The notes beneath the pieces were generated by a model. The model was given only the letters and a program-made list of their open reading frames with translations, had not been told where the DNA came from and searched no databases. Shown in pieces: positions 43,554 to 51,222 of a stretch of 64,000 nucleotides of DNA. Source of the stretch: Parabacteroides timonensis (GTDB taxonomy: Bacteria; Bacteroidota; Bacteroidia; Bacteroidales; Tannerellaceae); contig NZ_LT669940.1 of NCBI RefSeq assembly GCF_900128505.1, positions 1,088,883-1,152,882 of the forward strand, written 5' to 3'. Position 1 is the stretch's first letter; each line of letters opens with the position of its first letter. Both the position numbers and the translations under genes were made by a program.

Positions 43554-43853
43554 TCAATCGATAAACTTTTTGACTTGCTGTAAAAGAGCCCCCTTTTCCA
43601 TTACACCCGAAGCACGCCAAACGGCTTCTCCCTTCTTGAAGATGATTAATGTGGGTACTGATTGAATACGGTACTCGTTGGCAAGGGCTTCATTTTTGTC
43701 AACATCGATTTTCAGAACACGTGCCTGTCCGATTAATTCTTTTCCGAGTGCTTCTATTGTTGGACTCATTACTTTGCAAGGACCACACCAAGTCGCATAA
43801 AAGTCGATCAAAACCGGCTTTTCTCCATTTATAATATCTTTGAAAGTTTCCAT
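43554..43853 (-). CDS. trxA: Thioredoxin
   Basis: A 99-residue thioredoxin with the redox motif WCGPC (Cys23, Cys26) after VLIDFYAT, and the cis-Pro region RIQSVPTLIIFKKGE. Cytoplasmic disulfide reductase, recycled by TrxB (34973). It is encoded convergently to the NigD-like gene. A TATCTTTG element lies at 43968-43975 on the minus strand, giving a 5' leader of about 110 bases. Confidence 0.95.
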   Translation of the reverse strand: METFKDIINGEKPVLIDFYATWCGPCKVMSPTIEALGKELIGQARVLKIDVDKNEALANEYRIQSVPTLIIFKKGEAVWRASGVMEKGALLQQVKKFID

Positions 43854-43967
43854 ATTGTTTGTATTTATGTTGGTTGCAAATTATAGTTTATGTTTTTATT
43901 TATAACAGTTAGGCTGTAGAGCTTGTTCATTAATTTGAGTAAATGCATTTTCCCTTTGGATGCTTTG

Positions 43968-43975
43968 CAAAGATA
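43968..43975 (-). promoter_or_regulatory. Candidate -7 element of trxA
   Basis: TATCTTTG on the minus strand matches TAnnTTTG, about 115 bases before the trxA ATG; no other match lies nearer. Confidence 0.4.
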
Positions 43976-44071
43976 TGAGGAGGATATGGAGCGAATGGAC
44001 TGAATGGAACCCAATAGGAATAATAATCGATTTTCCGGAAGTTTTTTTAATTGATTTCCGTCTATAAAAAC

Positions 44072-44143
44072 AATTGTATTTGTGTTCAAAAGCAATTGTT
44101 TTTCAAATCAAATATAATTGTATTTGTAACTGAAAGCTATTGT
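44072..44143. repeat. Pair of 28-base direct repeats in the trxA-XRE gap
   Basis: Copies at 44072-44099 and 44116-44143 agree in 22 of 28 positions. Both begin AATTGTATTTGT and have AAAGC plus ATTGT at the end; they are 44 bases apart, near four helical turns. The first copy also sits in an 11 bp inverted repeat (AAAAACAATTG / CAATTGTTTTT). The rest of the 43854-44641 gap holds only the promoters listed and AT-rich DNA. Confidence 0.55.
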
Positions 44144-44527
44144 CTGTGTAAACACTGAAAAAAAGATAGGCAGTTTTTAAGAATACGGGGATAGGGAAGA
44201 TTACCCGATTTGCCAGACAAAATGAAATGCGTTCTTTGAATCCTTTTTAAAACCGAAAAATGGCGATAGCCTTATATATCTTTATAAAGAATATTCTTTC
44301 TATATTAAAAGAGAAAAATAAAGCGATCAACGAACTCTAATATGAGCGTATATTAATTATTAGTAAGTCAGCATGTTAGCATGACCTTTTCGTAATAAAA
44401 CGCTAATATGAAAATTTACCAACAATATCGGTATTGTAAAAGGCGTGTAATGTGCTGAAAAGTAGCTGGTTATGTTTTTTTTGTCGTTGTAGTCGGAGAA
44501 AGAATAATCTTTCCGCTGATGTTTTGT

Positions 44528-44535
44528 TAACTTTG
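44528..44535 (+). promoter_or_regulatory. Upstream candidate -7 element of the XRE gene
   Basis: TAACTTTG matches TAnnTTTG. The tandem repeat at 44559-44580 lies between it and the start codon. Confidence 0.35.
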
Positions 44536-44558
44536 TATGAATAAACCGTGTTATAGCC

Positions 44559-44580
44559 AAATGTCGGGTAAATGTCGGGT
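44559..44580. repeat. Perfect tandem 11-base repeat, likely operator
   Basis: AAATGTCGGGT occurs twice, head to tail (44559-44569 and 44570-44580), at one helical turn per unit. It lies just upstream of TATATTTG (44594-44601) and 62 bases before the XRE start codon. A tandem repeat at this place is a good candidate for the binding site of the encoded regulator itself. Confidence 0.55.
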
Positions 44581-44593
44581 GAAAGTTCGTTGT

Positions 44594-44601
44594 TATATTT
44601 G
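44594..44601 (+). promoter_or_regulatory. Candidate -7 element of the XRE gene
   Basis: TATATTTG matches TAnnTTTG, 41 bases before the XRE start codon. The 11-base repeat occupies the -33 region, so binding there would block the promoter. Confidence 0.5.
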
Positions 44602-44641
44602 TTGAATGTTTGAGTTATGCATAATCTTGTCGAAAATTTGA

Positions 44642-45487
44642 ATGAAGATGAAACAGCCGGAATTAGGTAAGTACATTGCAGGGCTTCGGGAAACGAAAGG
44701 GTTGACTCAGGAGGAACTGGTAAGTAAATGTAATATTAGTGTCCGAACTTTGCAACGTATCGAGTCAGGTAAAGTAGTACCAAGAAGTTACACATTGAGG
44801 CTAATTGCTACTGCACTGGATTGTGACTTGTTAGCTGTTCCGGAGGTTCAGGAAATTGGTAAAGCTGAACTCCCGGTTCATTTGTCATTCAAATCTGTTT
44901 TGAAAGATTTGTTTAACTTAAAAGTACACACAATGGCAAAATTATCAGTTTTAACAACGGTATGTTTGGCTATCGGTTTTAGTTTGTATACAGTCGGTAC
45001 CAAATGTAACGCACAGCAAATGATGAAAATGAATTTTGTAACAGACAATACCGGAGGATTTGAGGTACAGCTTCCCCGCGGACTCCCCGGTTATGGAAGT
45101 TATATAAATAATGATACCGTTTTTATCAGGGCGGGGAAAGATTTGATCAAAGAGCATAAAGGATCTTTGTTTCTGAACAATGCTTTTGTTGGTCATGTAC
45201 AGGAAAACGATACGATAATATTTAAAAAGGGAAACTTGTTTACTAAAAAGTCTCTTATTATTAAGCCATATAGAATGAAGGCGTCTTTGATATACAAAGA
45301 TATTGTTTTCGTAACCCCTCAATCTATCAGCGGGTTTACCGATGATAATGGAGACACTTTCCGATCGGGGCCTCATACTTTCAAAGAAAGAGATAATCGA
45401 ATATATCTGAATGATGTTTATCAGGGGGATGCTTTTGCAGGTGATACTGTTGTCATATCCAAATCAGGAAAGCTGGAAATTAGGTGA
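44642..45487 (+). CDS. Membrane-anchored XRE-type regulator
   Basis: A 281-residue protein. The N-terminus is an XRE helix-turn-helix (residues about 8-66, LGKYIAGLRETKGLTQEELVSKCNISVRTLQRIESG). One membrane helix follows at about 98-118 (LSVLTTVCLAIGFSLYTVG), then a beta-rich C-terminal domain (YINNDTVFIRAGKDLIKEHKG, LNNAFVGHVQENDTIIFKKG, and RIYLNDVYQGDAFAGDTVVISK) that would face the periplasm. The fold suggests a one-component sensor that acts across the membrane. Its target may be the tandem repeat upstream. A terminator follows at 45518-45556. Confidence 0.78.
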   Translation: MKMKQPELGKYIAGLRETKGLTQEELVSKCNISVRTLQRIESGKVVPRSYTLRLIATALDCDLLAVPEVQEIGKAELPVHLSFKSVLKDLFNLKVHTMAKLSVLTTVCLAIGFSLYTVGTKCNAQQMMKMNFVTDNTGGFEVQLPRGLPGYGSYINNDTVFIRAGKDLIKEHKGSLFLNNAFVGHVQENDTIIFKKGNLFTKKSLIIKPYRMKASLIYKDIVFVTPQSISGFTDDNGDTFRSGPHTFKERDNRIYLNDVYQGDAFAGDTVVISKSGKLEIR

Positions 45488-45517
45488 AGTGATCCTGAAA
45501 TATCGGATATATAAAGT

Positions 45518-45556
45518 ACATAGGTGACATCAGAATTTTTCAGATGCCACCTATGT
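45518..45556. terminator. Bidirectional terminator between XRE and PepSY-like genes
   Basis: ACATAGGTG (45518-45526) pairs with CACCTATGT (45548-45556); an inner ACATC/GATG pair extends it, and GTTTTT follows. It serves both convergent genes. Confidence 0.75.
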
Positions 45557-45574
45557 GTTTTTCAAATATGTTGC

Positions 45575-46945
45575 TTAGTTGTTGATTAAGTTACCCTCTA
45601 AATCAAAAGCTATTTTTGTTCCATCAGATAAAGTATATGTCCAGCCACTTCCTGCTATAAAAGTAGCAGGTCTATAAAGATTCTCAGGAAAATGGTAACG
45701 CATATATTTGTATGTTTTATCATAAGGTGTTATTGGAATATCTTCGTTTCCTAGATATTTCCCTTTTAAGTCAAATTTTACTCCCTCTCCATTTGTTAAC
45801 ACAATCCGGTAGCCATAGTCTACAGTTTCAACTTTTGTTATTTCTTCTTTTGCGTTTATAGCTATGTATTGATTTATTTCGTCTGGCAAAACACTTAAAA
45901 GAGCTTCAGGAAACGGATATCCGTTTCCGTTAATAGTAAGCCATTGATAATATTTATTCATAGTAATGTCGAATCCATTAGAGAGGTTAACGTTGATTAT
46001 TAGTGTGATATAATCGAAAGGAACACTGATCGATTTAGATGTGATACCTGTGAAATATTTATTTACAAATTCATTTATCTTATCAATTTCAATAGTTGTA
46101 TTTTCTCTCTCCGGATCAATTACTACTTGAAGTGTTTGATTAACCCGGATAGTGTATCGCGTAGAATGGGTTAGTAGGATAGACGTTATTTGAGCATCAG
46201 GATAACGATTCGTGAGATACTCTTTTACCTTTGTAGGTAAGGATTCTATAATGGAAGTCGGTAATAGCTTTCCGTAACCGTTAAGTTCTTTCCAGTTATT
46301 ATTAATATCAAATTCCAGTTTAATGTTTCCATTTAACCAAACTATGTAATTATAATCAGCATCCTCATTGATGGAGGTGTTTTTTATTACGGTCTGATAC
46401 TTTGCTTCTGGAAAATGATGAGATATGAATTGTTTTATTGATATAGGTAGTTCATCCAGGCTGTTTATATCCAGTGTTTCTCCCAGAAATATAGATTGAT
46501 ATGTCTGAAATGCAAGTTCCTTGCTGCTTTGTAATGTAAATATATTACCGAAAAAAGTAGGGGTGATTCCTATTATAGGATCATTGGGATAATTTTTCCG
46601 AATGTATTCACTCTCTTCTTCTGAAAAAAATAGATTTAATGATCCCGGAAATGTGCTGTTTGGAGAAGTGATATTTAACCAATCTCCGGTTTGATTAAAC
46701 GTAATACTGAGATCGTCCTGAAAATAGACTTTGTAGTTATCCCCATTTTCCGGATCGGTAGAAGTTATTTTCTCTATTTTGGAAGGTGATTGATCAGGAA
46801 GATGATAAGTTAAGAAATTCTGTGCTTCAATCGGCAATTGCTTTGTTTTTAAATTCTCATCATCATCATCATTTGAACATCCGCCGAAAAAAGTAATACA
46901 GAAGAGCGATAGAAGTAAACACTGTATGGATATCGATCTTTTCAT
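45575..46945 (-). CDS. Lipoprotein with repeated PepSY-like/beta-lactamase-inhibitor-like domains
   Basis: About 456 residues from ATG 46945; an upstream start at 46984 would put extra residues before the lipoprotein signal (LLLSLFCITFFGGCSN). After the Cys come at least four or five units of about 85-90 residues, each with a helix and a sheet: for example LPIEAQNFLTYHLPDQSPSKIEKI, then LPISIKQFISHHFPEAKYQTVIK, LPTKVKEYLTNRYPDAQITSI, and LPDEINQYIAINAKEEITKVET. Each unit continues with Y-x-V-x-L-x-(N/D)-G-x-x-(I/V)-x-F-(D/N). This is the PepSY-like (DUF2874) family, with no established role; PepSY domains often inhibit proteases. The DNA is AT-rich compared to its neighbours. Confidence 0.72.
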   Translation of the reverse strand: MKRSISIQCLLLSLFCITFFGGCSNDDDDENLKTKQLPIEAQNFLTYHLPDQSPSKIEKITSTDPENGDNYKVYFQDDLSITFNQTGDWLNITSPNSTFPGSLNLFFSEEESEYIRKNYPNDPIIGITPTFFGNIFTLQSSKELAFQTYQSIFLGETLDINSLDELPISIKQFISHHFPEAKYQTVIKNTSINEDADYNYIVWLNGNIKLEFDINNNWKELNGYGKLLPTSIIESLPTKVKEYLTNRYPDAQITSILLTHSTRYTIRVNQTLQVVIDPERENTTIEIDKINEFVNKYFTGITSKSISVPFDYITLIINVNLSNGFDITMNKYYQWLTINGNGYPFPEALLSVLPDEINQYIAINAKEEITKVETVDYGYRIVLTNGEGVKFDLKGKYLGNEDIPITPYDKTYKYMRYHFPENLYRPATFIAGSGWTYTLSDGTKIAFDLEGNLINN

Positions 46946-46971
46946 GGCCTTAGAGTTTAATATTAATAGTA

Positions 46972-46979
46972 CAAATGTA
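46972..46979 (-). promoter_or_regulatory. Candidate -7 element of the PepSY-like gene
   Basis: TACATTTG on the minus strand, with TTTA about 20 bases upstream; the ATG is 27 bases downstream. Confidence 0.45.
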
Positions 46980-47209
46980 GTCAAATAGTAAGCCGGGAAT
47001 AAATTTGGTATGTTAAATCAGACTAAATAAATTGCACGTTTGGCAAATGAATTGCAGAATAAGATGTGAAATTGAATTTGTCAGAATGTTATTTGGGTAA
47101 AAGAGGTAATCCGTATAAATTCATTACATTTACACGTCATAATTTGTCGACAATAATAAAGTGACACAACTACGACCAGCTCTTGTTAATTGATAATATC
47201 TAATTTGAA

Positions 47210-47974
47210 GTGAAGATGCATATGGATACAGAATTTATAAACTTAACAACAGACAATCTTGCCGATGAGCATTTATGCTGCATTATCCGTACTAAAAAGC
47301 TCCATCCCGGTGTTGAGGCAAAGCGGCAATGGCTTTCCGAACGGCTGAATGAAGGTCATGTCTTTAGAAAGTTGAATGCAAAGGCAACGGTTTTTATAGA
47401 GTATGCCCCTTTGGAAACAGCCTGGGTTCCCATAATGGGTGATAATTATTATTATATCTATTGTTTATGGACTTTGGGCAGTTACAAAGGGAAAGGGTAC
47501 GGGAAATCGCTGATGGAGTATTGTATAGCCGATGCTAAAGAAAAGGGTAAATCCGGTATTTGTATGCTTGGAGCAAAAAAACAAAAATCATGGCTTTCCG
47601 ACCAGTCGTTTGCGAAGAAGTTCGGCTTTGAGGCTGTTGATGTTACCGATAATGGATATGAATTGCTGGCACTCTCTTTTGACGGAACAAAGCCGACGTT
47701 TGCGCATAATGTCAGGAAACAAGCGATTGAAAGTAAAGAACTGACAATTTATTATGATGTGCAATGCCCTTATATCGATCAAAAAATCGGGATTGTCAGA
47801 CAGTATTGTGAAATGAACGATGTTCCTGTATCTTTCATCCAAGTGGATACCCTGCAAAAAGCCAAGGAACTACCTTGTGTTTTCAACAACTGGGCAGTGT
47901 TTTATAAAGGACATTTTGAGACGGTGAATTTATTACAGGATGCTGCCAGCTTAATGAGAATACTCAAAAAGTAA
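47210..47974 (+). CDS. GNAT acetyltransferase fused to a YoaP-type domain
   Basis: A 254-residue protein. The first half is a GNAT domain: the acetyl-CoA loop is YYIYCLWTLGSYKGKGYGKSLMEYCIADAKEKG. The second half (LTIYYDVQCPYIDQKIGIVRQYCEMNDVPVSFIQVDTLQKAKELPCVFNNWAVFYKGHFETVNLL) resembles the thioredoxin-like domain of Bacillus YoaP. Substrate unknown. ATG at 47216 is a possible shorter start. It is followed by a strong 14 bp hairpin (48005-48038). The promoter could be TACATTTA near 47126, with a poor -33 box. Confidence 0.85.
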   Translation: MKMHMDTEFINLTTDNLADEHLCCIIRTKKLHPGVEAKRQWLSERLNEGHVFRKLNAKATVFIEYAPLETAWVPIMGDNYYYIYCLWTLGSYKGKGYGKSLMEYCIADAKEKGKSGICMLGAKKQKSWLSDQSFAKKFGFEAVDVTDNGYELLALSFDGTKPTFAHNVRKQAIESKELTIYYDVQCPYIDQKIGIVRQYCEMNDVPVSFIQVDTLQKAKELPCVFNNWAVFYKGHFETVNLLQDAASLMRILKK

Positions 47975-48004
47975 AATTCGGATTTATATATTTTGTAGAA
48001 ATAA

Positions 48005-48038
48005 TAAAGCCTGTTAATCATATAATTAACAGGCTTTA
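48005..48038. terminator. Terminator between the acetyltransferase and the tRNA-Asp genes
   Basis: A perfect 14 bp inverted repeat, TAAAGCCTGTTAAT (48005-48018) / ATTAACAGGCTTTA (48025-48038), with a six-base loop. It serves both strands, closing the acetyltransferase (plus) and the tRNAs (minus). Confidence 0.8.
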
Positions 48039-48042
48039 TTGG

Positions 48043-48116
48043 CGGTCCGGACGGGACTCGAACCCGCGACCCCATGCGTGACAGGCATGTATTCTAACCA
48101 ACTGAACTACCGAACC
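48043..48116 (-). tRNA. tRNA-Asp (GTC), copy 1
   Basis: Full cloverleaf of 74 bases on the minus strand: acceptor arm GGTTCGG / CCGGACC (one T-G pair), D-stem GTTC/GAAT, anticodon stem CATGC/GCATG with loop CTGTCAC (anticodon GTC), T-arm GCGGG-TTCGAGT-CCCGT. Discriminator G follows. CCA follows in the DNA at 48042-48040, which may be chance. It lies downstream of copy 2 on the same transcript. Confidence 0.97.
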
Positions 48117-48148
48117 AAAACAAATAAGGAAATAATAATTAAAAGAGG

Positions 48149-48222
48149 CGGTCCGGACGGGACTCGAACCCGCGACCCCATGCGTGACAGGCATGTATTC
48201 TAACCAGCTGAACTACCGAACC
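48149..48222 (-). tRNA. tRNA-Asp (GTC), copy 2
   Basis: Same cloverleaf as copy 1, differing at one base in the D-loop (AGCTGGTTA here, AGTTGGTTA in copy 1). CCA is not encoded (GCCT follows). It is the promoter-proximal copy; the promoter is at 48256-48285. Confidence 0.97.
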
Positions 48223-48255
48223 TCTTTTTATTATCAATCTCTCTCGATTGCGGTG

Positions 48256-48285
48256 CAAAGGTAAGTATTATTTTTAATCTTGCAA
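48256..48285 (-). promoter_or_regulatory. Promoter of the tRNA-Asp pair
   Basis: On the minus strand, TTGC, 18 bases, then TACCTTTG (48263-48256), an exact TAnnTTTG. The start is expected near 48250, 28 bases before copy 2. The other side of the 48223-48512 gap holds TACTTTTG (48478-48485), the candidate -7 element of the his genes. Confidence 0.6.
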
Positions 48286-48477
48286 TACTTCATGGGAAGA
48301 AAATGTGCGTTTTTTTTAATCATACCTGATATGCAGGAGATTAAGAATTGAATTTTTTTTAGCTGTTTTCAGAACGACCGGAGTTCCTTATAAGGCGATT
48401 TAAAACAGGTTTGTCACATTTACACTCTGTTTGGCAACTTTTCATTAATCAAAGGGGAATATGTTATGATAATTTGT

Positions 48478-48485
48478 TACTTTTG
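48478..48485 (+). promoter_or_regulatory. Candidate -7 element of the hisH-A-F-IE operon
   Basis: TACTTTTG matches TAnnTTTG, 28 bases before the hisH ATG. No T-box or leader peptide was seen. Confidence 0.5.
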
Positions 48486-48512
48486 CAACTCAATATAAAA
48501 ACGGAATAAAAA

Positions 48513-49103
48513 ATGGACGTCGCCATTATTAAGTATAATGCCGGAAATATTTACTCAGTGAGCTATGCACTGAAACGATTGGGCGTAAGTCCTGTGATTA
48601 CAGCCGATCCGGAATTATTGCATAAAGCGGATAAAGTGATCTTCCCGGGCGTAGGAGAAGCATTCACTACAATGGATTATCTGAAAGAGCATAAACTGGA
48701 TGCTATTATCAAGGATCTGAAACAACCTGTACTGGGTATTTGTCTGGGTATGCAATTATTGTGTCGTCATTCTGAGGAAGGGGATGCAGACTGCCTGGGG
48801 ATTTTCGATACGGAAGTGAAGCGATTCATACCTCACCGTCATGAAGACAAAGTTCCTCATATGGGGTGGAACACGATCACGGAGGTTAAAGGAGGTTTAT
48901 TTACCGCACAATTGGAGAACAAATTTGTTTACTTCGTACATAGTTATTATGTACCGGTAAATGAGTATACGACTGCAACCACTAATTATATTCTTCCGTT
49001 CAGTGCTTCGTTGCATAAGGATAACTTCTATGCGACGCAGTTTCATCCGGAAAAGAGTGGTTCTGTCGGTGAAGTGATTCTGAAGAATTTTCTAAAACTA
49101 TAA
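48513..49103 (+). CDS. hisH: Imidazole glycerol phosphate synthase, glutaminase subunit
   Basis: A 196-residue class I glutamine amidotransferase. The nucleophile is Cys77 in LGICLGMQLL; the His-Glu pair is His178 and Glu180 in FHPEKS. MGWN in the middle is a family motif. It supplies ammonia to HisF in histidine biosynthesis. It starts hisH-hisA-hisF-hisIE with short gaps (6, 21 and 13 bases). The upstream his genes (hisG, hisD, hisC, hisB) are not in the window. Confidence 0.97.
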   Translation: MDVAIIKYNAGNIYSVSYALKRLGVSPVITADPELLHKADKVIFPGVGEAFTTMDYLKEHKLDAIIKDLKQPVLGICLGMQLLCRHSEEGDADCLGIFDTEVKRFIPHRHEDKVPHMGWNTITEVKGGLFTAQLENKFVYFVHSYYVPVNEYTTATTNYILPFSASLHKDNFYATQFHPEKSGSVGEVILKNFLKL

Positions 49104-49109
49104 AGATAT

Positions 49110-49829
49110 ATGATCGAGCTTATTCCAGCTATAGATTTGATTGACGGCAAATGTGTACGTCTTACGCAAGGCGATTACGATACGAAGAAAGTGTATAACG
49201 AAGATCCGCTCGAAGTAGCGAAAATGTTCGAAGCACATGGTATACGCCGTCTGCATGTGGTTGACCTGGATGGAGCACGTCAGGGACGGATCATAAACTA
49301 TCGTGTACTGGAAAGGCTGGCTACACGTACTTCACTGATAATTGACTTCGGAGGCGGACTGAAACAGGAAGATGACCTGGAGATTGCTTTCGAAAGCGGG
49401 GCACAGATGGTGACAGGTGGTAGTATTGCCGTAAAGAATCCGGAGGTATTCACATCGTGGATAACCAAGTTCGGAAGTGAAAAGATTATATTGGGTGCTG
49501 ATGCGAAGGATAAAAAAATAGCGATCAGCGGATGGGAAGAAACAACTAATGAGGAACTGATACCTTTTATCGGAGGATATTACGACAAAGGCATCACCAA
49601 AGTGGTCTGTACGGATATCAACCGGGATGGGATGTTGCAGGGACCGGCTATCGAATTGTATAAGGAAATACGGGATGCACTACCTTTTATATATATCATA
49701 GCCAGTGGCGGAGTCAGTTCTATTGAAGATATAGAAAAATTGGCTGAGGCGGGAATACCGGCGGTAATTTTCGGCAAGGCTATATACGAAGGAAAGATCG
49801 ATTTGAAGGATCTGCTTCGTTTTACCTGA
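49110..49829 (+). CDS. hisA: ProFAR isomerase
   Basis: A 239-residue (beta-alpha)8 barrel: start IPAIDLIDGKCVRLTQGDY (Asp9), then HVVDLDGARQG, DFGGGL, GADAKDKKIAISGW and IASGGVSSIEDIEKL for phosphate binding. It isomerises ProFAR to PRFAR, the substrate of HisF. The length is normal for the family. Confidence 0.97.
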   Translation: MIELIPAIDLIDGKCVRLTQGDYDTKKVYNEDPLEVAKMFEAHGIRRLHVVDLDGARQGRIINYRVLERLATRTSLIIDFGGGLKQEDDLEIAFESGAQMVTGGSIAVKNPEVFTSWITKFGSEKIILGADAKDKKIAISGWEETTNEELIPFIGGYYDKGITKVVCTDINRDGMLQGPAIELYKEIRDALPFIYIIASGGVSSIEDIEKLAEAGIPAVIFGKAIYEGKIDLKDLLRFT

Positions 49830-49850
49830 TAATTAAGGGAGAATAAAAGT

Positions 49851-50606
49851 ATGTTGGCGAAGAGAATAGTACCCTGTCTGGATATTAAGGATGGAAAAAC
49901 AGTAAAAGGAATTAATTTTGTGAACTTTCGTGATGCAGGAGATCCTGTTGAACTGGGGGCACAATACAGCCGGGAGGGAGCCGATGAGCTTGTCTACCTG
50001 GATATAACCGCTTCACACGAAGGACGTAAGACATTTACCGAATTGGTGAAGAAAGTGGCCGCAAATATCAGTATACCATTTACGGTAGGTGGCGGAATTA
50101 ATGAATTGAAAGATGTGGATCGCCTGTTGAGTGCCGGAGCCGATAAGGTTTCGATCAACTCGGCAGCATTACGTAATCCCTCGTTGATCGAAGAGATTGC
50201 GAAGAATTTCGGAAGCCAGGTATGTGTGGTGGCTATCGATGCCAATCATGAGAACGGCGACTGGATTTGTTACCTGAACGGGGGGCGTATCCCGACGGAG
50301 AAGCACCTGTACGAGTGGGCTACTGAAGCGGAAAATAGGGGAGCCGGAGAAATCCTGTTCACCAGTATGACACACGACGGCGTAAAAGACGGATATGCCA
50401 ATGACGCATTATCGGTATTGGCCGATAAGCTGCATATTCCGGTCATAGCCTCCGGGGGAGCCGGAAAGATGAAAGACTTTCGTGATACATTCGCAGAAGG
50501 GAAAGCGGATGCCGCCTTGGCTGCCAGCGTATTTCATTTCGGTGAGATCGCTATATCCGATTTAAAACAATACCTTCATACGGAAGGAATCAATGTAAGA
50601 ATATAA
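49851..50606 (+). CDS. hisF: Imidazole glycerol phosphate synthase, cyclase subunit
   Basis: A 251-residue barrel with RIVPCLDIKDGKTVKGINFVN (Asp11), YLDITASHEGR, FTVGGGI, VVAIDANHENG and IASGGAGKMKDF. It forms a complex with HisH to close the imidazole ring. Confidence 0.97.
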   Translation: MLAKRIVPCLDIKDGKTVKGINFVNFRDAGDPVELGAQYSREGADELVYLDITASHEGRKTFTELVKKVAANISIPFTVGGGINELKDVDRLLSAGADKVSINSAALRNPSLIEEIAKNFGSQVCVVAIDANHENGDWICYLNGGRIPTEKHLYEWATEAENRGAGEILFTSMTHDGVKDGYANDALSVLADKLHIPVIASGGAGKMKDFRDTFAEGKADAALAASVFHFGEIAISDLKQYLHTEGINVRI

Positions 50607-50619
50607 TCATTAGAATAAG

Positions 50620-51216
50620 ATGAAATTAGATTTTGAAAAAATGGGCGGACTTATCCCGGCAATCGTTCAGGATAACAATACCAACAAAGTATTGATGCTG
50701 GGTTTTATGAATGAAGAAGCCTATGAGGAAACAAAGGAAACCGGTAAGGTTACTTTTTTCAGCCGTACAAAGAACCGTTTGTGGATGAAAGGTGAAACCA
50801 GCGGTAACACCCTGCAGGTGGTCAGTATGATGGTAGATTGCGATAACGATACCATCCTTATCAAAGCGAATCCGGCCGGTCCGGTTTGTCATACGGGTGC
50901 CGATACCTGCTTTGGCGAAAAGAATATAGAAGATATCATGTTCCTGAAATATTTGCAGGACTTTATCGAACAGCGCCGTCAGGAAATGCCGGAAGGCTCT
51001 TACACTACTTCCCTGTTTTTGAAAGGGGTGAACCGTATGGCTCAGAAAGTAGGAGAAGAAGCTGTTGAAACAGTGATCGAAGCAACAAACGGAACAGAAG
51101 ATGGCTTTATCTATGAAGCATCCGACCTGGTCTACCATCTGATCGTATTACTTACAAGCAAAGGCCTTCGTCTGGAAGACCTGGCACGTGAATTAAAGAA
51201 AAGACATAAAGCATAA
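50620..51216 (+). CDS. hisIE: Bifunctional phosphoribosyl-AMP cyclohydrolase / phosphoribosyl-ATP pyrophosphatase
   Basis: A 198-residue fusion. The HisI part (1-105) has VLMLGFMNEEAYEETKETGKVTFFSRTK, DCDNDTILIKANPAGPVCHTG (metal-binding Asp and Cys residues) and CFG. The HisE part (about 110-198) has PEGSYTTSLFLKGVNRMAQKVGEEAVETVIEA and SDLVYHLIVLL. The two early steps of histidine synthesis are joined, as usual in Bacteroidetes. Confidence 0.96.
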   Translation: MKLDFEKMGGLIPAIVQDNNTNKVLMLGFMNEEAYEETKETGKVTFFSRTKNRLWMKGETSGNTLQVVSMMVDCDNDTILIKANPAGPVCHTGADTCFGEKNIEDIMFLKYLQDFIEQRRQEMPEGSYTTSLFLKGVNRMAQKVGEEAVETVIEATNGTEDGFIYEASDLVYHLIVLLTSKGLRLEDLARELKKRHKA

Positions 51217-51222
51217 ATTACT

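Noticed and set aside
43865..44095. Open frame of 76 codons upstream of trxA on the minus strand
   Set aside because: It has no motif, covers the trxA leader and one copy of the direct repeat, and reads like an AT-rich chance frame.
44360..44560. Open frame of 66 codons on the minus strand upstream of the XRE gene
   Set aside because: It overlaps the promoter region and the tandem repeat, and shows no family motif or ribosome-binding site.
48040..48222. tRNA pair as an integration site
   Set aside because: The two tRNA-Asp genes are both intact, and no integrase or partial tRNA copy lies near them.
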